From: Pseudomonadota bacterium
GTDB lineage: Bacteria > Pseudomonadota > Gammaproteobacteria > Burkholderiales > SG8-39
Assembly: GCA_018241645.1 (NCBI GenBank)
Contig: JAFEDL010000050.1
Coordinates: forward strand, 1-42,920
Reading direction: 5' to 3'
Length of the DNA stretch: 42,920 bases
Position numbers and translations under genes: made by a program. A model generated the notes under the pieces. It made no database searches, was not told the DNA's origin, and was given only the letters and a program-made list of their open reading frames with translations. Shown one piece after another: positions 32,862-41,443 of this stretch (position 1 is the first letter of the stretch; every line of letters begins with the position of its first letter).

Positions 32862-35399
32862 ATGAATGCCCCGCGCACCCATTCCAAATACCGCCCGCTG
32901 TTGATCGCGCTGGCGGGCCTTGTCCTGCTGCCGCTCGCCATGCGCGTGCTCGGGCTCACGCTGGACAATGGCACGGCGATCGTCATCTTCGCGATGGCCG
33001 CCATGGGGCTCAACCTGCTGGTCGGGTATACGGGGCTCACCTCGTTCGGCCATGCCGCGTGGTTCGGCATCGGCGCCTATGCGGCGGCCATAGTCCAGAA
33101 GCAGTGGCTGCACGGGCAGATCCTGCTGCCGCTGCTGATCTCGATGGCTTTCGTGGCGTTGCTTTCGGCCGTCGTCGGAGCGCTGGTGCTGCGCCGGCGC
33201 GGGGTCTATTTCTCCCTGCTGACGCTGGCGCTCTCGGCGCTGGCCTATGCGATCTGCTTCCGCTGGACCGAGGTCACCGGCGGCGAGGACGGCCTCGGGG
33301 GGCTTTCGCGCGGCGGCATCGGGCCGCTCGACCTGGGCAACTCGGTGGCGTACTACATCCTGTGCGCAACGATCGGGTTCGCCGTGTTCTACGGACTGCT
33401 GCGCGTGGCGCGTTCGCCCTTCGGGCACGTGCTCGTGGCGATCCGCGAGAACCAGGTGCGCACGACTTTCCAGGGCTACCCGGTGGATCGCTACCGGCTG
33501 GTCGCGTTCGTGATCTCGGCCGTGGTCACGGGCCTGGCCGGGGCGCTGCTGGGGTTCCTGCACTTTCTCGTGTCGGCCGAGGCGGTATCGGTGGCGCTTT
33601 CGGGCGAACTGCTCGCGATCGTCGTCATCGGCGGCATGCACAGCATCCTCGGCCCGGCCCTGGGCGCGCTGTTCTTCGTGCTGTTCCGCGAGTTGTTCTC
33701 GATCTGGAGTTCCAACTGGCTGCTCTGGTTCGGGGTGGTGTTCGTCGCCTTCGTGATGTATTCGCCCGGCGGGCTGGTCGGCATCTGGGCGCAGCTCGTG
33801 CGGCGCTGGAATCCGCCGCCCGAGGAAGGGGCGGCCATGAGCACGCGCAACATCATCGCGGGGCTGCCGCTGCCGGCATACCTGCGCCCGCAGTCCCGCA
33901 CGGGGACGGTGCTCGAAGTCGAGGCGGTGTCGCGGCATTTCGGCGGGATCCAGGCCGTGGCCAACGCCAGCCTGCGCATCGAGGTCGGCCAGATCCACGC
34001 CCTGATCGGCCCGAACGGCGCGGGCAAGACCACGCTGTTCAACATCGTCTCGGGACTGTTCCGGCCCAACCAGGGTGCCGTGCGCCTGTACGGGGAGGCG
34101 ATCGAGCACCTGCCGCCCAACCGGATCTGCGAGCGCGGCATCGCGCGCTCCTTCCAGATCACCAACCTGTTCCGCGGCCTGACGATCTACGAAAACCTGC
34201 GGCTTTCGCTGCAGGCGCGCCATGCGGCGCGCTTCAACCTCTGGCGCGACATCGACAGCTACGCCGACATCCATGCCGAGACCGTGGAGCTGGTGCGTTT
34301 CCTCGGCCTTGAAGGAATCGAGCGCATCCTCGGCGGCGACCTGTCCTACGGCGGCCAGCGGCTGGTGGACCTCGGGATCTCGCTGGGATCCAAGCCCGAG
34401 GTGCTGCTGCTCGACGAGCCGCTCGCCGGCCTTGCGGCGGCCGAGCGCGAGCGGGTGTCGAACCTCATCAAGGCGGTGGCCGCGAACATCCCCGTCCTGA
34501 TCGTCGAGCACGACATCGACCGCGTCCTCGGGTTTTCGCAGGTGGTGACGGTGATGAACCAGGGCGAGGTGCTGATGGCGGGTTCGCCCGAGGAAGTGCG
34601 CAACGACGCCCGCGTGCAGGAGATCTACACCGGGAGCGGGACGCCCCCTGTCACCGGCCGCGTAGCGGGAGAGGCGCGCGAGCGCGCCCACGTGCTGCGG
34701 TTCACGAACGTCAACGCGTTCTACGGCAAGAGCCACATCCTGAACGATGCGACGCTCGACGTGCGCGAAGGCGAGATCGTCGCGCTCCTCGGGCGCAACG
34801 GGGCGGGAAAGTCCACGCTGCTGAAGGCGCTCGCCGGCCTGTTGCCGCCGGCGTCCGGCACGATCGAATACGAAGGCCGCAACATCGCCGGCTTGCCGGC
34901 GCCGGACATCGCGCGCCTCGGCATCGGCTACGTGCCGCAGGGCCGCGGCCTGTTCGCGGGAATGACGGTGGCCGAGAACCTGTCGCTCGGGCGCCTGGCC
35001 AGGAAGACCGACGGCAGCCACGGCACGGTCTGGAGCGAGGAGAAGATCCTCGAGTTCTTCCCGCGCCTCAAGGCGCGGATGAACGTCGCGGCGGACTACC
35101 TCTCCGGCGGCGAGCAGCAGATGGTGGCGGTGGCGCGCGCGCTGTCGGGCAACGTGAAGCTGCTGCTTCTCGACGAGCCGTTCGAGGGCCTGGCGCCGGC
35201 CATCGTGCAGGAGCTGTTTACTGTGTTCGACCGTCTGCGCGGTGAGACCTCGATCGTCATCGTCGAGCACAACCTCGACCTCGTGCTGGCGCTCGCCGAC
35301 CGGGTGTTTGCGCTGGAGCGCGGCGCGGTCTTCCATCAGGGGCCCGCCGAAGCGCTGCTGACCGATCTCGAGTACCGCAAGAAGATTCTCTGGCTGTGA
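32862..35399 (+). CDS. LivM-LivG-LivF fusion: ABC permease with two ATPase domains in one chain
   Basis: An 845-residue protein that holds three normally separate subunits. Residues 1-320 are a LivM permease (LLVGYTGLTSFGHAAWFGIGA, about 53-73, is its signature). Residues 345-600 are a LivG ATPase: Walker A GPNGAGKT at 383-390, signature LSYGGQ and Walker B LLLDEPLAGL. Residues 613-845 are a LivF ATPase: Walker A GRNGAGKS at 644-651, LSGGEQQ, LLLDEPFEGL. LivM-LivG fusions are known; all three in one chain is less usual. An in-frame ATG at 33837 (residue 326) has AGGAAGGGG about eight bases before it, so a separate LivG-LivF product may also be made. No stop or frameshift is present. With LivH and the binding protein the importer is complete. 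Confidence 0.93.
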   Translation: MNAPRTHSKYRPLLIALAGLVLLPLAMRVLGLTLDNGTAIVIFAMAAMGLNLLVGYTGLTSFGHAAWFGIGAYAAAIVQKQWLHGQILLPLLISMAFVALLSAVVGALVLRRRGVYFSLLTLALSALAYAICFRWTEVTGGEDGLGGLSRGGIGPLDLGNSVAYYILCATIGFAVFYGLLRVARSPFGHVLVAIRENQVRTTFQGYPVDRYRLVAFVISAVVTGLAGALLGFLHFLVSAEAVSVALSGELLAIVVIGGMHSILGPALGALFFVLFRELFSIWSSNWLLWFGVVFVAFVMYSPGGLVGIWAQLVRRWNPPPEEGAAMSTRNIIAGLPLPAYLRPQSRTGTVLEVEAVSRHFGGIQAVANASLRIEVGQIHALIGPNGAGKTTLFNIVSGLFRPNQGAVRLYGEAIEHLPPNRICERGIARSFQITNLFRGLTIYENLRLSLQARHAARFNLWRDIDSYADIHAETVELVRFLGLEGIERILGGDLSYGGQRLVDLGISLGSKPEVLLLDEPLAGLAAAERERVSNLIKAVAANIPVLIVEHDIDRVLGFSQVVTVMNQGEVLMAGSPEEVRNDARVQEIYTGSGTPPVTGRVAGEARERAHVLRFTNVNAFYGKSHILNDATLDVREGEIVALLGRNGAGKSTLLKALAGLLPPASGTIEYEGRNIAGLPAPDIARLGIGYVPQGRGLFAGMTVAENLSLGRLARKTDGSHGTVWSEEKILEFFPRLKARMNVAADYLSGGEQQMVAVARALSGNVKLLLLDEPFEGLAPAIVQELFTVFDRLRGETSIVIVEHNLDLVLALADRVFALERGAVFHQGPAEALLTDLEYRKKILWL

Positions 35400-35437
35400 C
35401 CGGCCTGCCGAAACAATTCCAAACCGAGGGGTAGAGA

Positions 35438-36184
35438 GTGAAAGCTGACAATCGCGGCAAAGTGGCGCTCGTTACGGGCGCGTCCAAGGGGATCGGGCAG
35501 GCAATTGCCGAGCGGCTTGCCGCCGACGGCGCGTCCATCGCGGTCCACTACGGCGAGGACGCGGCCGGCGCGGCCGAAACGGTGCGGCGCATCGAGGCGG
35601 CCGGCGGCAAGGCGAAGGCATTCAGCGCGAATGTCGCGGACGCCGCAGGCGTGAAGTCCCTGTTCGGCGCGGTCCAGGCCGCATTCGGGCGGGTCGACGT
35701 CGTGGTGAACAATGCGGGCATCAACGTGGCCGCGGCCCCGATTGCGGACACCTCGGAAGCCGATTTCGACCGCGTCATGCAGATCAACGCCAAGGGCGTG
35801 TTCCTCGTGATGCGCGAAGCCGCCAGGTGCCTCGCGGAGGACGGGCGGATCGTGAGCATCGCGACCACGCTCAGCCTCACTGCACGGCCGGGATTCGGCG
35901 CGTATGCGGCGAGCAAGGCCGCGGTGGAAGGGCTGACGCGCGTCCTTGCGCGCGAGCTTGCCGGCAAGCGCATCACCGTGAACGCGGTAGCGCCGGGCCC
36001 GGTCGACACGGCCCTGTTCCGCAAGGGCAAGAGCGAGGCGCAGCTGCAGTTCTCCGCGGGGTTTTCGCCGCTGAACCGCGTGGGCAAGCCGGACGAGGTG
36101 GCGAGCGTGGTGGCGTTCCTGGCCGGTCCGGAATCGAGCTGGATGACCGGGCAGGTGGTACGGGCGAACGGCGGCTGGATCTGA
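35438..36184 (+). CDS. SDR-family oxidoreductase, FabG-like
   Basis: A 248-residue short-chain dehydrogenase. The dinucleotide motif is TGASKGIG (residues 13-20), NNAG follows in VVVNNAGIN, and the active-site pair is Tyr156 and Lys160 (YAASK). The position of the catalytic serine, 13 residues before Tyr156, is Thr143 here (IATTLS), an uncommon replacement that may still work. It would interconvert an alcohol and a ketone using NAD(P)H. GTG 35438 is the start, with GAGGGG about nine bases ahead. It follows the importer by 38 bp and precedes the TcuA-like gene by 24 bp, and so belongs to the same set. Confidence 0.9.
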   Translation: MKADNRGKVALVTGASKGIGQAIAERLAADGASIAVHYGEDAAGAAETVRRIEAAGGKAKAFSANVADAAGVKSLFGAVQAAFGRVDVVVNNAGINVAAAPIADTSEADFDRVMQINAKGVFLVMREAARCLAEDGRIVSIATTLSLTARPGFGAYAASKAAVEGLTRVLARELAGKRITVNAVAPGPVDTALFRKGKSEAQLQFSAGFSPLNRVGKPDEVASVVAFLAGPESSWMTGQVVRANGGWI

Positions 36185-36208
36185 AGCAGTTCCGCAATCG
36201 GAGAAGAG

Positions 36209-37693
36209 ATGAGCAACGCATATGACGTAGTAGTGGTGGGCGGGGGCAACGCGGCTTTCTGCGCGGCGCTGTCCGCCCGAGAAACCTGCGGGCGCGTGCT
36301 GGTGCTCGAACGCGCACCCGTGGACGAGGCCGGGGGCAACTCGCGGTTCACGGCGGGGCTGATGCGCGTGGCCTACACCGGGGTGGAGGACCTGAAGCGC
36401 CCGATCCCGGACCTGAGTCCTGAGGAGATCGCGCGCACGGACTTCGGGACCTACACGGAAGACCAGTTCCTCGACGACATGGCGCGGGTCACGGAATACC
36501 GCTGCGACCCCGACCTGACCGAGATCCTGGTCAAGAAGAGCCTGGACACGGTGGCCTGGATGCGCTCCAAGGGCGTGCGCTTCACCGCCGCCTGGGGGCG
36601 CCAGGCGTTCAACATCAACGGCCGCTTCAAGTTCTGGGGCGGGCTCACGGTGGAGGCCGTGGGCGGCGGGCCGGGCCTCGTGGAGAACCTGACCAACGCG
36701 GCGAAGAAGAACGGCATCGAGGTCTGGTACGAGGCGCGGGTGACGGGCCTCATCGCGGACGACGACGGCGTGCAGGGCGTCAAGGTCAAGGTCAGGGGCC
36801 GGACCACCGAGGTGTACGCGAAATCGGTGGTGTTGGCCGCGGGGGGCTTCCAGGCAAACCCGGAGATGCGGGCACGGTACCTGGGACCGGGCTGGGAACT
36901 GGCCAAGGTGCGGGGCACGCGGTTCAACACCGGGGATGTGCTGAAGATGGCGCTGGACATCGGGGCGGCCCCGACGGGCAACTGGTCGGGCTGCCACGCG
37001 GTGGCCTGGGAGCGGAACGCGCCGGAGTTCGGGGACCTGGCGGTGGGCGACCAGTTCCAGAAGCACTCCTACCCGTGGGGGGTGTACCTGAACGCCGAGG
37101 GCAAGCGGTTCGTGGACGAGGGGGCGGACTTCAGGAACTACACGTACGCGAAGTACGGGCGGGTGATCCTGAACCAGCCGGGGCAGTTCGCCTGGCAGGT
37201 GTTCGACGCGAAGATGAAGCCGCAGCTGCGGGACGAGTACAAGATCAAGCAGGTGACGAAGGTGACGGCGAACACGCTGGAGGAGCTGGTGAAGAAGCTC
37301 GACGACGTGAACGCCGAGGTGGCGCTGCAGGAACTCAAAGCCTACAACGCGGCGGTGCAGACCGGAATCCCGTTCAACCCGAACGTGAAGGACGGGCGGG
37401 GCACGCAGGGGCTTGCGATCCCGAAGTCGAACTGGGCGAACACGCTGGACACGCCGCCGTACGAGGCGTACGCGGTGACCTGCGGGATCACGTTCACGTT
37501 CGGGGGGCTGCGGATCAACACCGAGGCGCAGGTGATGTCGACCGACGGGCTGCCGATCCCGGGCCTGTTTGCCGCCGGCGAGCTGGTCGGCGGGATCTTC
37601 TACTTCAACTACCCCGGCGGTACGGGGCTTACGAACGGCGCCGTGTTCGGCAAGATCGCGGGTACGAGCGCCGCCAGGGCGGTCAGGCCCTGA
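36209..37693 (+). CDS. FAD-dependent dehydrogenase, TcuA (tricarballylate dehydrogenase)-like
   Basis: A 494-residue flavoprotein of the fumarate-reductase / succinate-dehydrogenase group. VVVGGGNAAFCAALSARE (about residues 8-25) has the unusual GGGNAA form of the FAD motif that marks TcuA-like enzymes. The C-terminus has GLPIPGLFAAGELVGGIFYFNYPGGTG (about 450-476). TcuA oxidises tricarballylate to cis-aconitate, but its electron-transfer partner TcuB is not encoded here, so the natural substrate may be another polycarboxylate. No signal peptide is visible. Third-position G runs (many GGG, CGG) are denser than in neighbouring genes. Its stop lies 15 bases from the convergent Bug gene. Confidence 0.87.
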   Translation: MSNAYDVVVVGGGNAAFCAALSARETCGRVLVLERAPVDEAGGNSRFTAGLMRVAYTGVEDLKRPIPDLSPEEIARTDFGTYTEDQFLDDMARVTEYRCDPDLTEILVKKSLDTVAWMRSKGVRFTAAWGRQAFNINGRFKFWGGLTVEAVGGGPGLVENLTNAAKKNGIEVWYEARVTGLIADDDGVQGVKVKVRGRTTEVYAKSVVLAAGGFQANPEMRARYLGPGWELAKVRGTRFNTGDVLKMALDIGAAPTGNWSGCHAVAWERNAPEFGDLAVGDQFQKHSYPWGVYLNAEGKRFVDEGADFRNYTYAKYGRVILNQPGQFAWQVFDAKMKPQLRDEYKIKQVTKVTANTLEELVKKLDDVNAEVALQELKAYNAAVQTGIPFNPNVKDGRGTQGLAIPKSNWANTLDTPPYEAYAVTCGITFTFGGLRINTEAQVMSTDGLPIPGLFAAGELVGGIFYFNYPGGTGLTNGAVFGKIAGTSAARAVRP

Positions 37694-37708
37694 CCCGCCG
37701 TGCAAAGC

Positions 37709-38677
37709 TCACTCGACCGGGATACCCGCGCTCTTGATCAGGTCGCGCATCTGCTCGAAGCGCGCCTTGGTCATCGCGCCGAGCTGTTCGGGCGTCGACG
37801 GTGCAACTTCGAGTCCCTGGGCTCCCAGCTTCTCGCGCACATCCGGCGCGGAGAGGGCCTTGGCGGTCTCTGCATTCAGCCGCGCGATGATTTCGGCCGG
37901 GGTGTTCAACGGCGCAAAGAACGCGCCCCACGTGGCGAATTCGAATCCGGGGAGGCCGGATTCAGAGACCGTCGGCACGTTGGGCAGCAGCGGCGAGCGC
38001 TGCGCGCCGCCGGCTGCCAGCGCCCGCAGCTTGCCGTCCTTCACCTGTGCGGTGATCGCATTCGTGCCGGAGAACATCATCGGGATCTGGCCTGCGATCA
38101 CGTCCACCGTCGCCTGGGTCGTGCCCTTGTACGGGACGTGCGTCAGCTTGATGCCGGCCTTTGCGGCGAACATCGCCATCGCAATGTGCTGCGGGCTGCC
38201 GACGCCCCCGCTCGAGTAGTTGACCTCGCCAGGCTTCGCCTTGGCGAGCGCGATCAGTTCAGCGACGTTTTTTGCCGGCAGGCTCGGGTGGGCCACCAGC
38301 ATCCAGGAGTTGTTGGCGACCAGGCTGATCGGCGCAAAGCTCTTCACCGCGTCGTAGGCCACCTTCTTGCGCAGGTTGGGCACCATCGTCAGCACGCTGT
38401 CGTTGAACATCGCGAACGTGTAGCCGTCCGGAGCGGCGTGCGTAAAGCGCTCCGCGCCGATCATGCCCGCCGCGCCCGGCTGGTTGTCGACGACGATCTG
38501 CTGGCCCATGTTCTCCGACATCTTCTGCGTCACGACGCGGATCGCCACGTCGAGCGAACTGCCGGCCGCAAGCGGCATCATCATTGTGAGCGGCCTGGCC
38601 GGGTAAGTCTGCGCGTGGGCAAGGGGCAGGGAACATGCCAACGCGACGCAAAACAACCACTTCGTACGGAAGTACAT
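37709..38677 (-). CDS. Bug family (TctC-like) periplasmic substrate-binding protein
   Basis: A 322-residue receptor with Sec signal KWLFCVALACSLPLAHA, cleaved near residue 22. Core motifs are VVDNQPGAAGMIGAERF, AAPDGYTFAMFNDS and HVPYKGTTQA. It shares its subfamily with the receptor at 22584-23543, which has the same NQPGAAG and FNDS segments. ATG 38677 has GGAG nine bases upstream and starts the signal peptide; a longer frame upstream crosses the operator. A 20-bp palindrome lies 20-39 bases before the start. The TcuA-like gene converges on it and may share a ligand class such as polycarboxylates, but that link is only by position. Confidence 0.93.
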   Translation of the reverse strand: MYFRTKWLFCVALACSLPLAHAQTYPARPLTMMMPLAAGSSLDVAIRVVTQKMSENMGQQIVVDNQPGAAGMIGAERFTHAAPDGYTFAMFNDSVLTMVPNLRKKVAYDAVKSFAPISLVANNSWMLVAHPSLPAKNVAELIALAKAKPGEVNYSSGGVGSPQHIAMAMFAAKAGIKLTHVPYKGTTQATVDVIAGQIPMMFSGTNAITAQVKDGKLRALAAGGAQRSPLLPNVPTVSESGLPGFEFATWGAFFAPLNTPAEIIARLNAETAKALSAPDVREKLGAQGLEVAPSTPEQLGAMTKARFEQMRDLIKSAGIPVE

Positions 38678-38696
38678 TGTCGTCTCCGGTTTGTAA

Positions 38697-38716
38697 TTGT
38701 TGCGAATTCGAAACAA
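38697..38716. promoter_or_regulatory. 20-bp near-perfect palindrome, probable operator
   Basis: TTGTTGCGAATTCGAAACAA matches its reverse complement in nine of ten base pairs per arm. It lies 20-39 bp before the Bug gene in a divergent region of 212 bp. A second inverted repeat, AACAA-CCGC-TTGTT (38712-38725), overlaps its right edge. The core GAATTCGAA also occurs in the operator-like repeat at 920-943. The regulator is unknown. Confidence 0.6.
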
Positions 38717-38889
38717 CCGCTTGTTGAATCCGAGTGTGTGCGCGGAATCGTACGATGCCACGAACATTTTCGCCACGCGTTTGGTTCTGCTGCGTGGACC
38801 GGCAGGGGTGGCGCTGGGATGGCCGGGCAGTTTGGTAGAGTTTCAATTCTCCGTACCCATACCCGTGCTCTGAACAAAGGGGAAGCCGC

Positions 38890-40494
38890 GTGACCGTCTC
38901 GGAACTGATCGTCCATTACCTGCGCGCGCTCGGTGTGCGCCACGTGTTCGGCTACCCGGGCGACCCGTCGGTCGAGTTCCTCGAGGCGGCGCGCCGTGAA
39001 GGGCTCGATTTCGTGCTCGCCACGCGCGAGGGAACCTCGGGCCTGATGGCGGAGGCCACCGGCATGCTTACCGGGCTGCCCGGCGTGTGCCTGTCCACGC
39101 TGGGACCGGGTTCGTCCAACCTCGTGAACGCGGTCGCGAACGCGTGGCTCGACCGGGTGCCCATGCTGGCGATTTCGGGGCAGATCGAGACCCGGCGCGA
39201 GCCGTTCTTCACCCACCAGGTGCTGGACCACGAGAAGCTGTTCGGGCCGGTCTGCAAGTGGGCCACCACGCTCCAGCCGAACACCGCGGGCATCATCCTT
39301 CGCAAGGCCGCGCGAATCGCGATGGCCGAACGCCCGGGCCCGGTCCACATCACCACAGCCGCCGACGTGGTCGGCGCGCAGGCCATCGACGACCGGATCC
39401 TGCTGCCGCCCCTCAAGGCGCAGGCATTTCCCATGGCATTCGCGGCAGATGCTGCCGCTGCAGATGCTTGCGCCCGGATAAGCGCGGCGCGGCGCCCGGT
39501 GATCCTCGCGGGCATTGCGGCGGTGCGCGCGGACGCTGGCGCGAGCCTCGCGCGCCTTGCCGAAAAGCTCGGCTGCCCGGTGGTCGTCGCGCCGATGGCC
39601 AAGGGCGTGCTTGCCGAGGACCATCCGCTCTACGCCGGCACGCTCGACATGGCTTGCAACCAGTTTGTCTGGAAATTCCTTGCCGGGTGCGACCTGCTGC
39701 TCGCGACAGGCTTCGACGCGGTGGAACTCATCAAGCCCTGGGAACTCGACATCCCGGCGATCCACATCGACGCCACGCCGAACACCGACCAGATCTACCC
39801 GGCCGAGCTCGAACTCGTCGGGCCGATTGCGGCGATCCTCGACGCGCTCGGCGCCGGGTATGACGGGCAGCCCCGCTGGACGGAACGCGAGGTGGCGGCG
39901 CACCGCGACGCGCTCAAGGCGAAGTACTACGAGGGGCGCGTTGCCGGACGGCTCAACCCGACCGACGTGATCGACGTGGTGCGCGCGGCCACCCCGCGCG
40001 ACACGATCGCCACCAGCGACGTCGGCTCGCACAAGCTGCTGGTCGGCCAGGGGTGGACCACCTACGCGCCGCGCAGCACGCTGATGACCAACGGCCTGTC
40101 CTCGATGGGTTTCTCGCTGCCGGCGGCGATCGCAGCCAAGCTCGTGCACCCGGACCGGCCGGTGGCCTGCTTCACCGGCGACGGCGGGCTCGCGATGGTG
40201 CAGGGCGAGCTGCGCGTCGCCGCCAGCCTCAAGCTCGACCCGCTGGTGGTGGTGTTCTGCGACAACAGCCTGAACCGCATCGAACTGAAGCAATCCAAGC
40301 GCGGCTATCCCAGCCACGGCACGCTGATCCAGCCGACCGACATGGTCAAGCTCGCGGAGTCGATGGGCTGCGCCGGCGTGATGGTGGATTCGGCTGCGGC
40401 GCTCGAACGGGTGATGTCCGCGCAGCGCCCGAAGGACCGCCCGCTGGTGGTCGGGGTGCAGATCGATCCTGCGCAATACGCCGCGCAGTTCTGA
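38890..40494 (+). CDS. ThDP-dependent enzyme, benzoylformate-decarboxylase / acetolactate-synthase type
   Basis: A 534-residue enzyme. Glu47 (TREGTSGLM) is the activating glutamate, and GDGG (residues 430-433) with Asn459 (CDNSLN) binds ThDP and magnesium. The shorter length and missing FAD segment point to decarboxylases or carboligases of small 2-keto acids, but the exact family is not recognised. It is only distantly like the ThDP enzyme at 25962-27815, so the two are separate functions. GTG 38890 has AAAGGGGAAG seven bases ahead. It begins a three-gene set with a binding-protein-like gene (25 bp) and a Bug receptor, and it is divergent from another Bug receptor. Confidence 0.87.
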   Translation: MTVSELIVHYLRALGVRHVFGYPGDPSVEFLEAARREGLDFVLATREGTSGLMAEATGMLTGLPGVCLSTLGPGSSNLVNAVANAWLDRVPMLAISGQIETRREPFFTHQVLDHEKLFGPVCKWATTLQPNTAGIILRKAARIAMAERPGPVHITTAADVVGAQAIDDRILLPPLKAQAFPMAFAADAAAADACARISAARRPVILAGIAAVRADAGASLARLAEKLGCPVVVAPMAKGVLAEDHPLYAGTLDMACNQFVWKFLAGCDLLLATGFDAVELIKPWELDIPAIHIDATPNTDQIYPAELELVGPIAAILDALGAGYDGQPRWTEREVAAHRDALKAKYYEGRVAGRLNPTDVIDVVRAATPRDTIATSDVGSHKLLVGQGWTTYAPRSTLMTNGLSSMGFSLPAAIAAKLVHPDRPVACFTGDGGLAMVQGELRVAASLKLDPLVVVFCDNSLNRIELKQSKRGYPSHGTLIQPTDMVKLAESMGCAGVMVDSAAALERVMSAQRPKDRPLVVGVQIDPAQYAAQF

Positions 40495-40519
40495 AGCGCC
40501 GCAAAGGCGAACCCAGACC

Positions 40520-41443
40520 TTGAAATCCCCGACCATCGCGGTATTCACCAAGAACCGCACCAACGCCGCGTACGAGGGAGCGCGCCTGGGCGCGGATCGC
40601 GTCGCGGCGCGCATGGGCGGCCGGGCCATCCACTACGTCCCCGACACGCCCGACGATGTCGCTCAGCAGGCCGCGCTTGTCGACCGTGCGCTCGGCGAAA
40701 ATGCGGCGGATCGCCCGGATGCCTTTGTGTTCGTGCCCGTGCACCTCACCGCGATGAACGAATCGATCCTCAGGATCAACGCCGCCGGCATCCCGCTGGT
40801 CAACCTGATCTCGCCCACGGGCGTGGGGGAGCGGGTCTGCTTCGTGGGATCCGACGATTGCGCACTGGCGATGGAGGTCACCCGGTACGTTGCCCTGCGC
40901 CTGCGTCCCGGGGCGCGCGTGGTGATCCTCGAAGGCCATCCCGCGTCCGGCACCACCGGCGAGCGGCTGCGCGGGATCAGGGCGGCCCTGGCGGACCTGC
41001 CCGGGCTGGCGGTGGCGGCCTCCGTGCGAGGGGACTACCAGCGCGACATCGCCTGCGATGCCCTGTCCGCACTGTTGCGGCAAGGCGTACGGTTCGACGC
41101 GGTGATCGCCTCGAACGACACGATGGCGCTCGGCGCGCTCGATGCGCTCGAGGCCCTGCGTCCGGGCGAACCGCTGCCGCCGGTGGCCGGGGTCAATGCG
41201 ATTCCCGAAGCGGTCTCCGCAATCAGGGCGGGCCGGCTGCTCGCGACGGTGGACTTCGACGCGATGAAGATGGCCTGCATCGCCACCGAGGCGGCGTTCC
41301 GCCACCTGCGCGGCGAGGCGGTGCCTTCCAAAATCATGCTTCCCGTGCAGGTCGTGGATGCTTCGAACTGCGCGCAATGGGACCTTCCCTATGCCGCACG
41401 TGCCTGTCCCGACTGGGACGAAGTGATGAGGTGCCAGCAATGA
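40520..41443 (+). CDS. type-1 periplasmic-binding-protein fold without signal peptide
   Basis: A 307-residue protein of the RbsB/LacI-core type (Peripla_BP_4). IAVFTKNRTNAAYEGARLGAD opens the first lobe (about residues 6-26), AVIASNDTMALGALDAL is the hallmark of the second lobe, and AGVNAIPEAVSAIRAGRLLATVD precedes the hinge. No signal peptide, lipobox or N-terminal HTH is present, so it is neither a normal exported receptor nor a LacI regulator. It may be a cytoplasmic sensor. TTG 40520 is used with AAAGGCGA upstream; no better start exists in frame. It overlaps the Bug gene by four bases (ATGA), so both are coupled. A missed signal peptide from a wrong start is the main doubt. Confidence 0.75.
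   Translation: MKSPTIAVFTKNRTNAAYEGARLGADRVAARMGGRAIHYVPDTPDDVAQQAALVDRALGENAADRPDAFVFVPVHLTAMNESILRINAAGIPLVNLISPTGVGERVCFVGSDDCALAMEVTRYVALRLRPGARVVILEGHPASGTTGERLRGIRAALADLPGLAVAASVRGDYQRDIACDALSALLRQGVRFDAVIASNDTMALGALDALEALRPGEPLPPVAGVNAIPEAVSAIRAGRLLATVDFDAMKMACIATEAAFRHLRGEAVPSKIMLPVQVVDASNCAQWDLPYAARACPDWDEVMRCQQ

Noticed and set aside
36209-37693. Naming this gene tcuA and the locus a tricarballylate pathway
   Set aside because: The FAD motif agrees, but tcuB, tcuC and tcuR are absent and the neighbours are different, so the substrate is left open.
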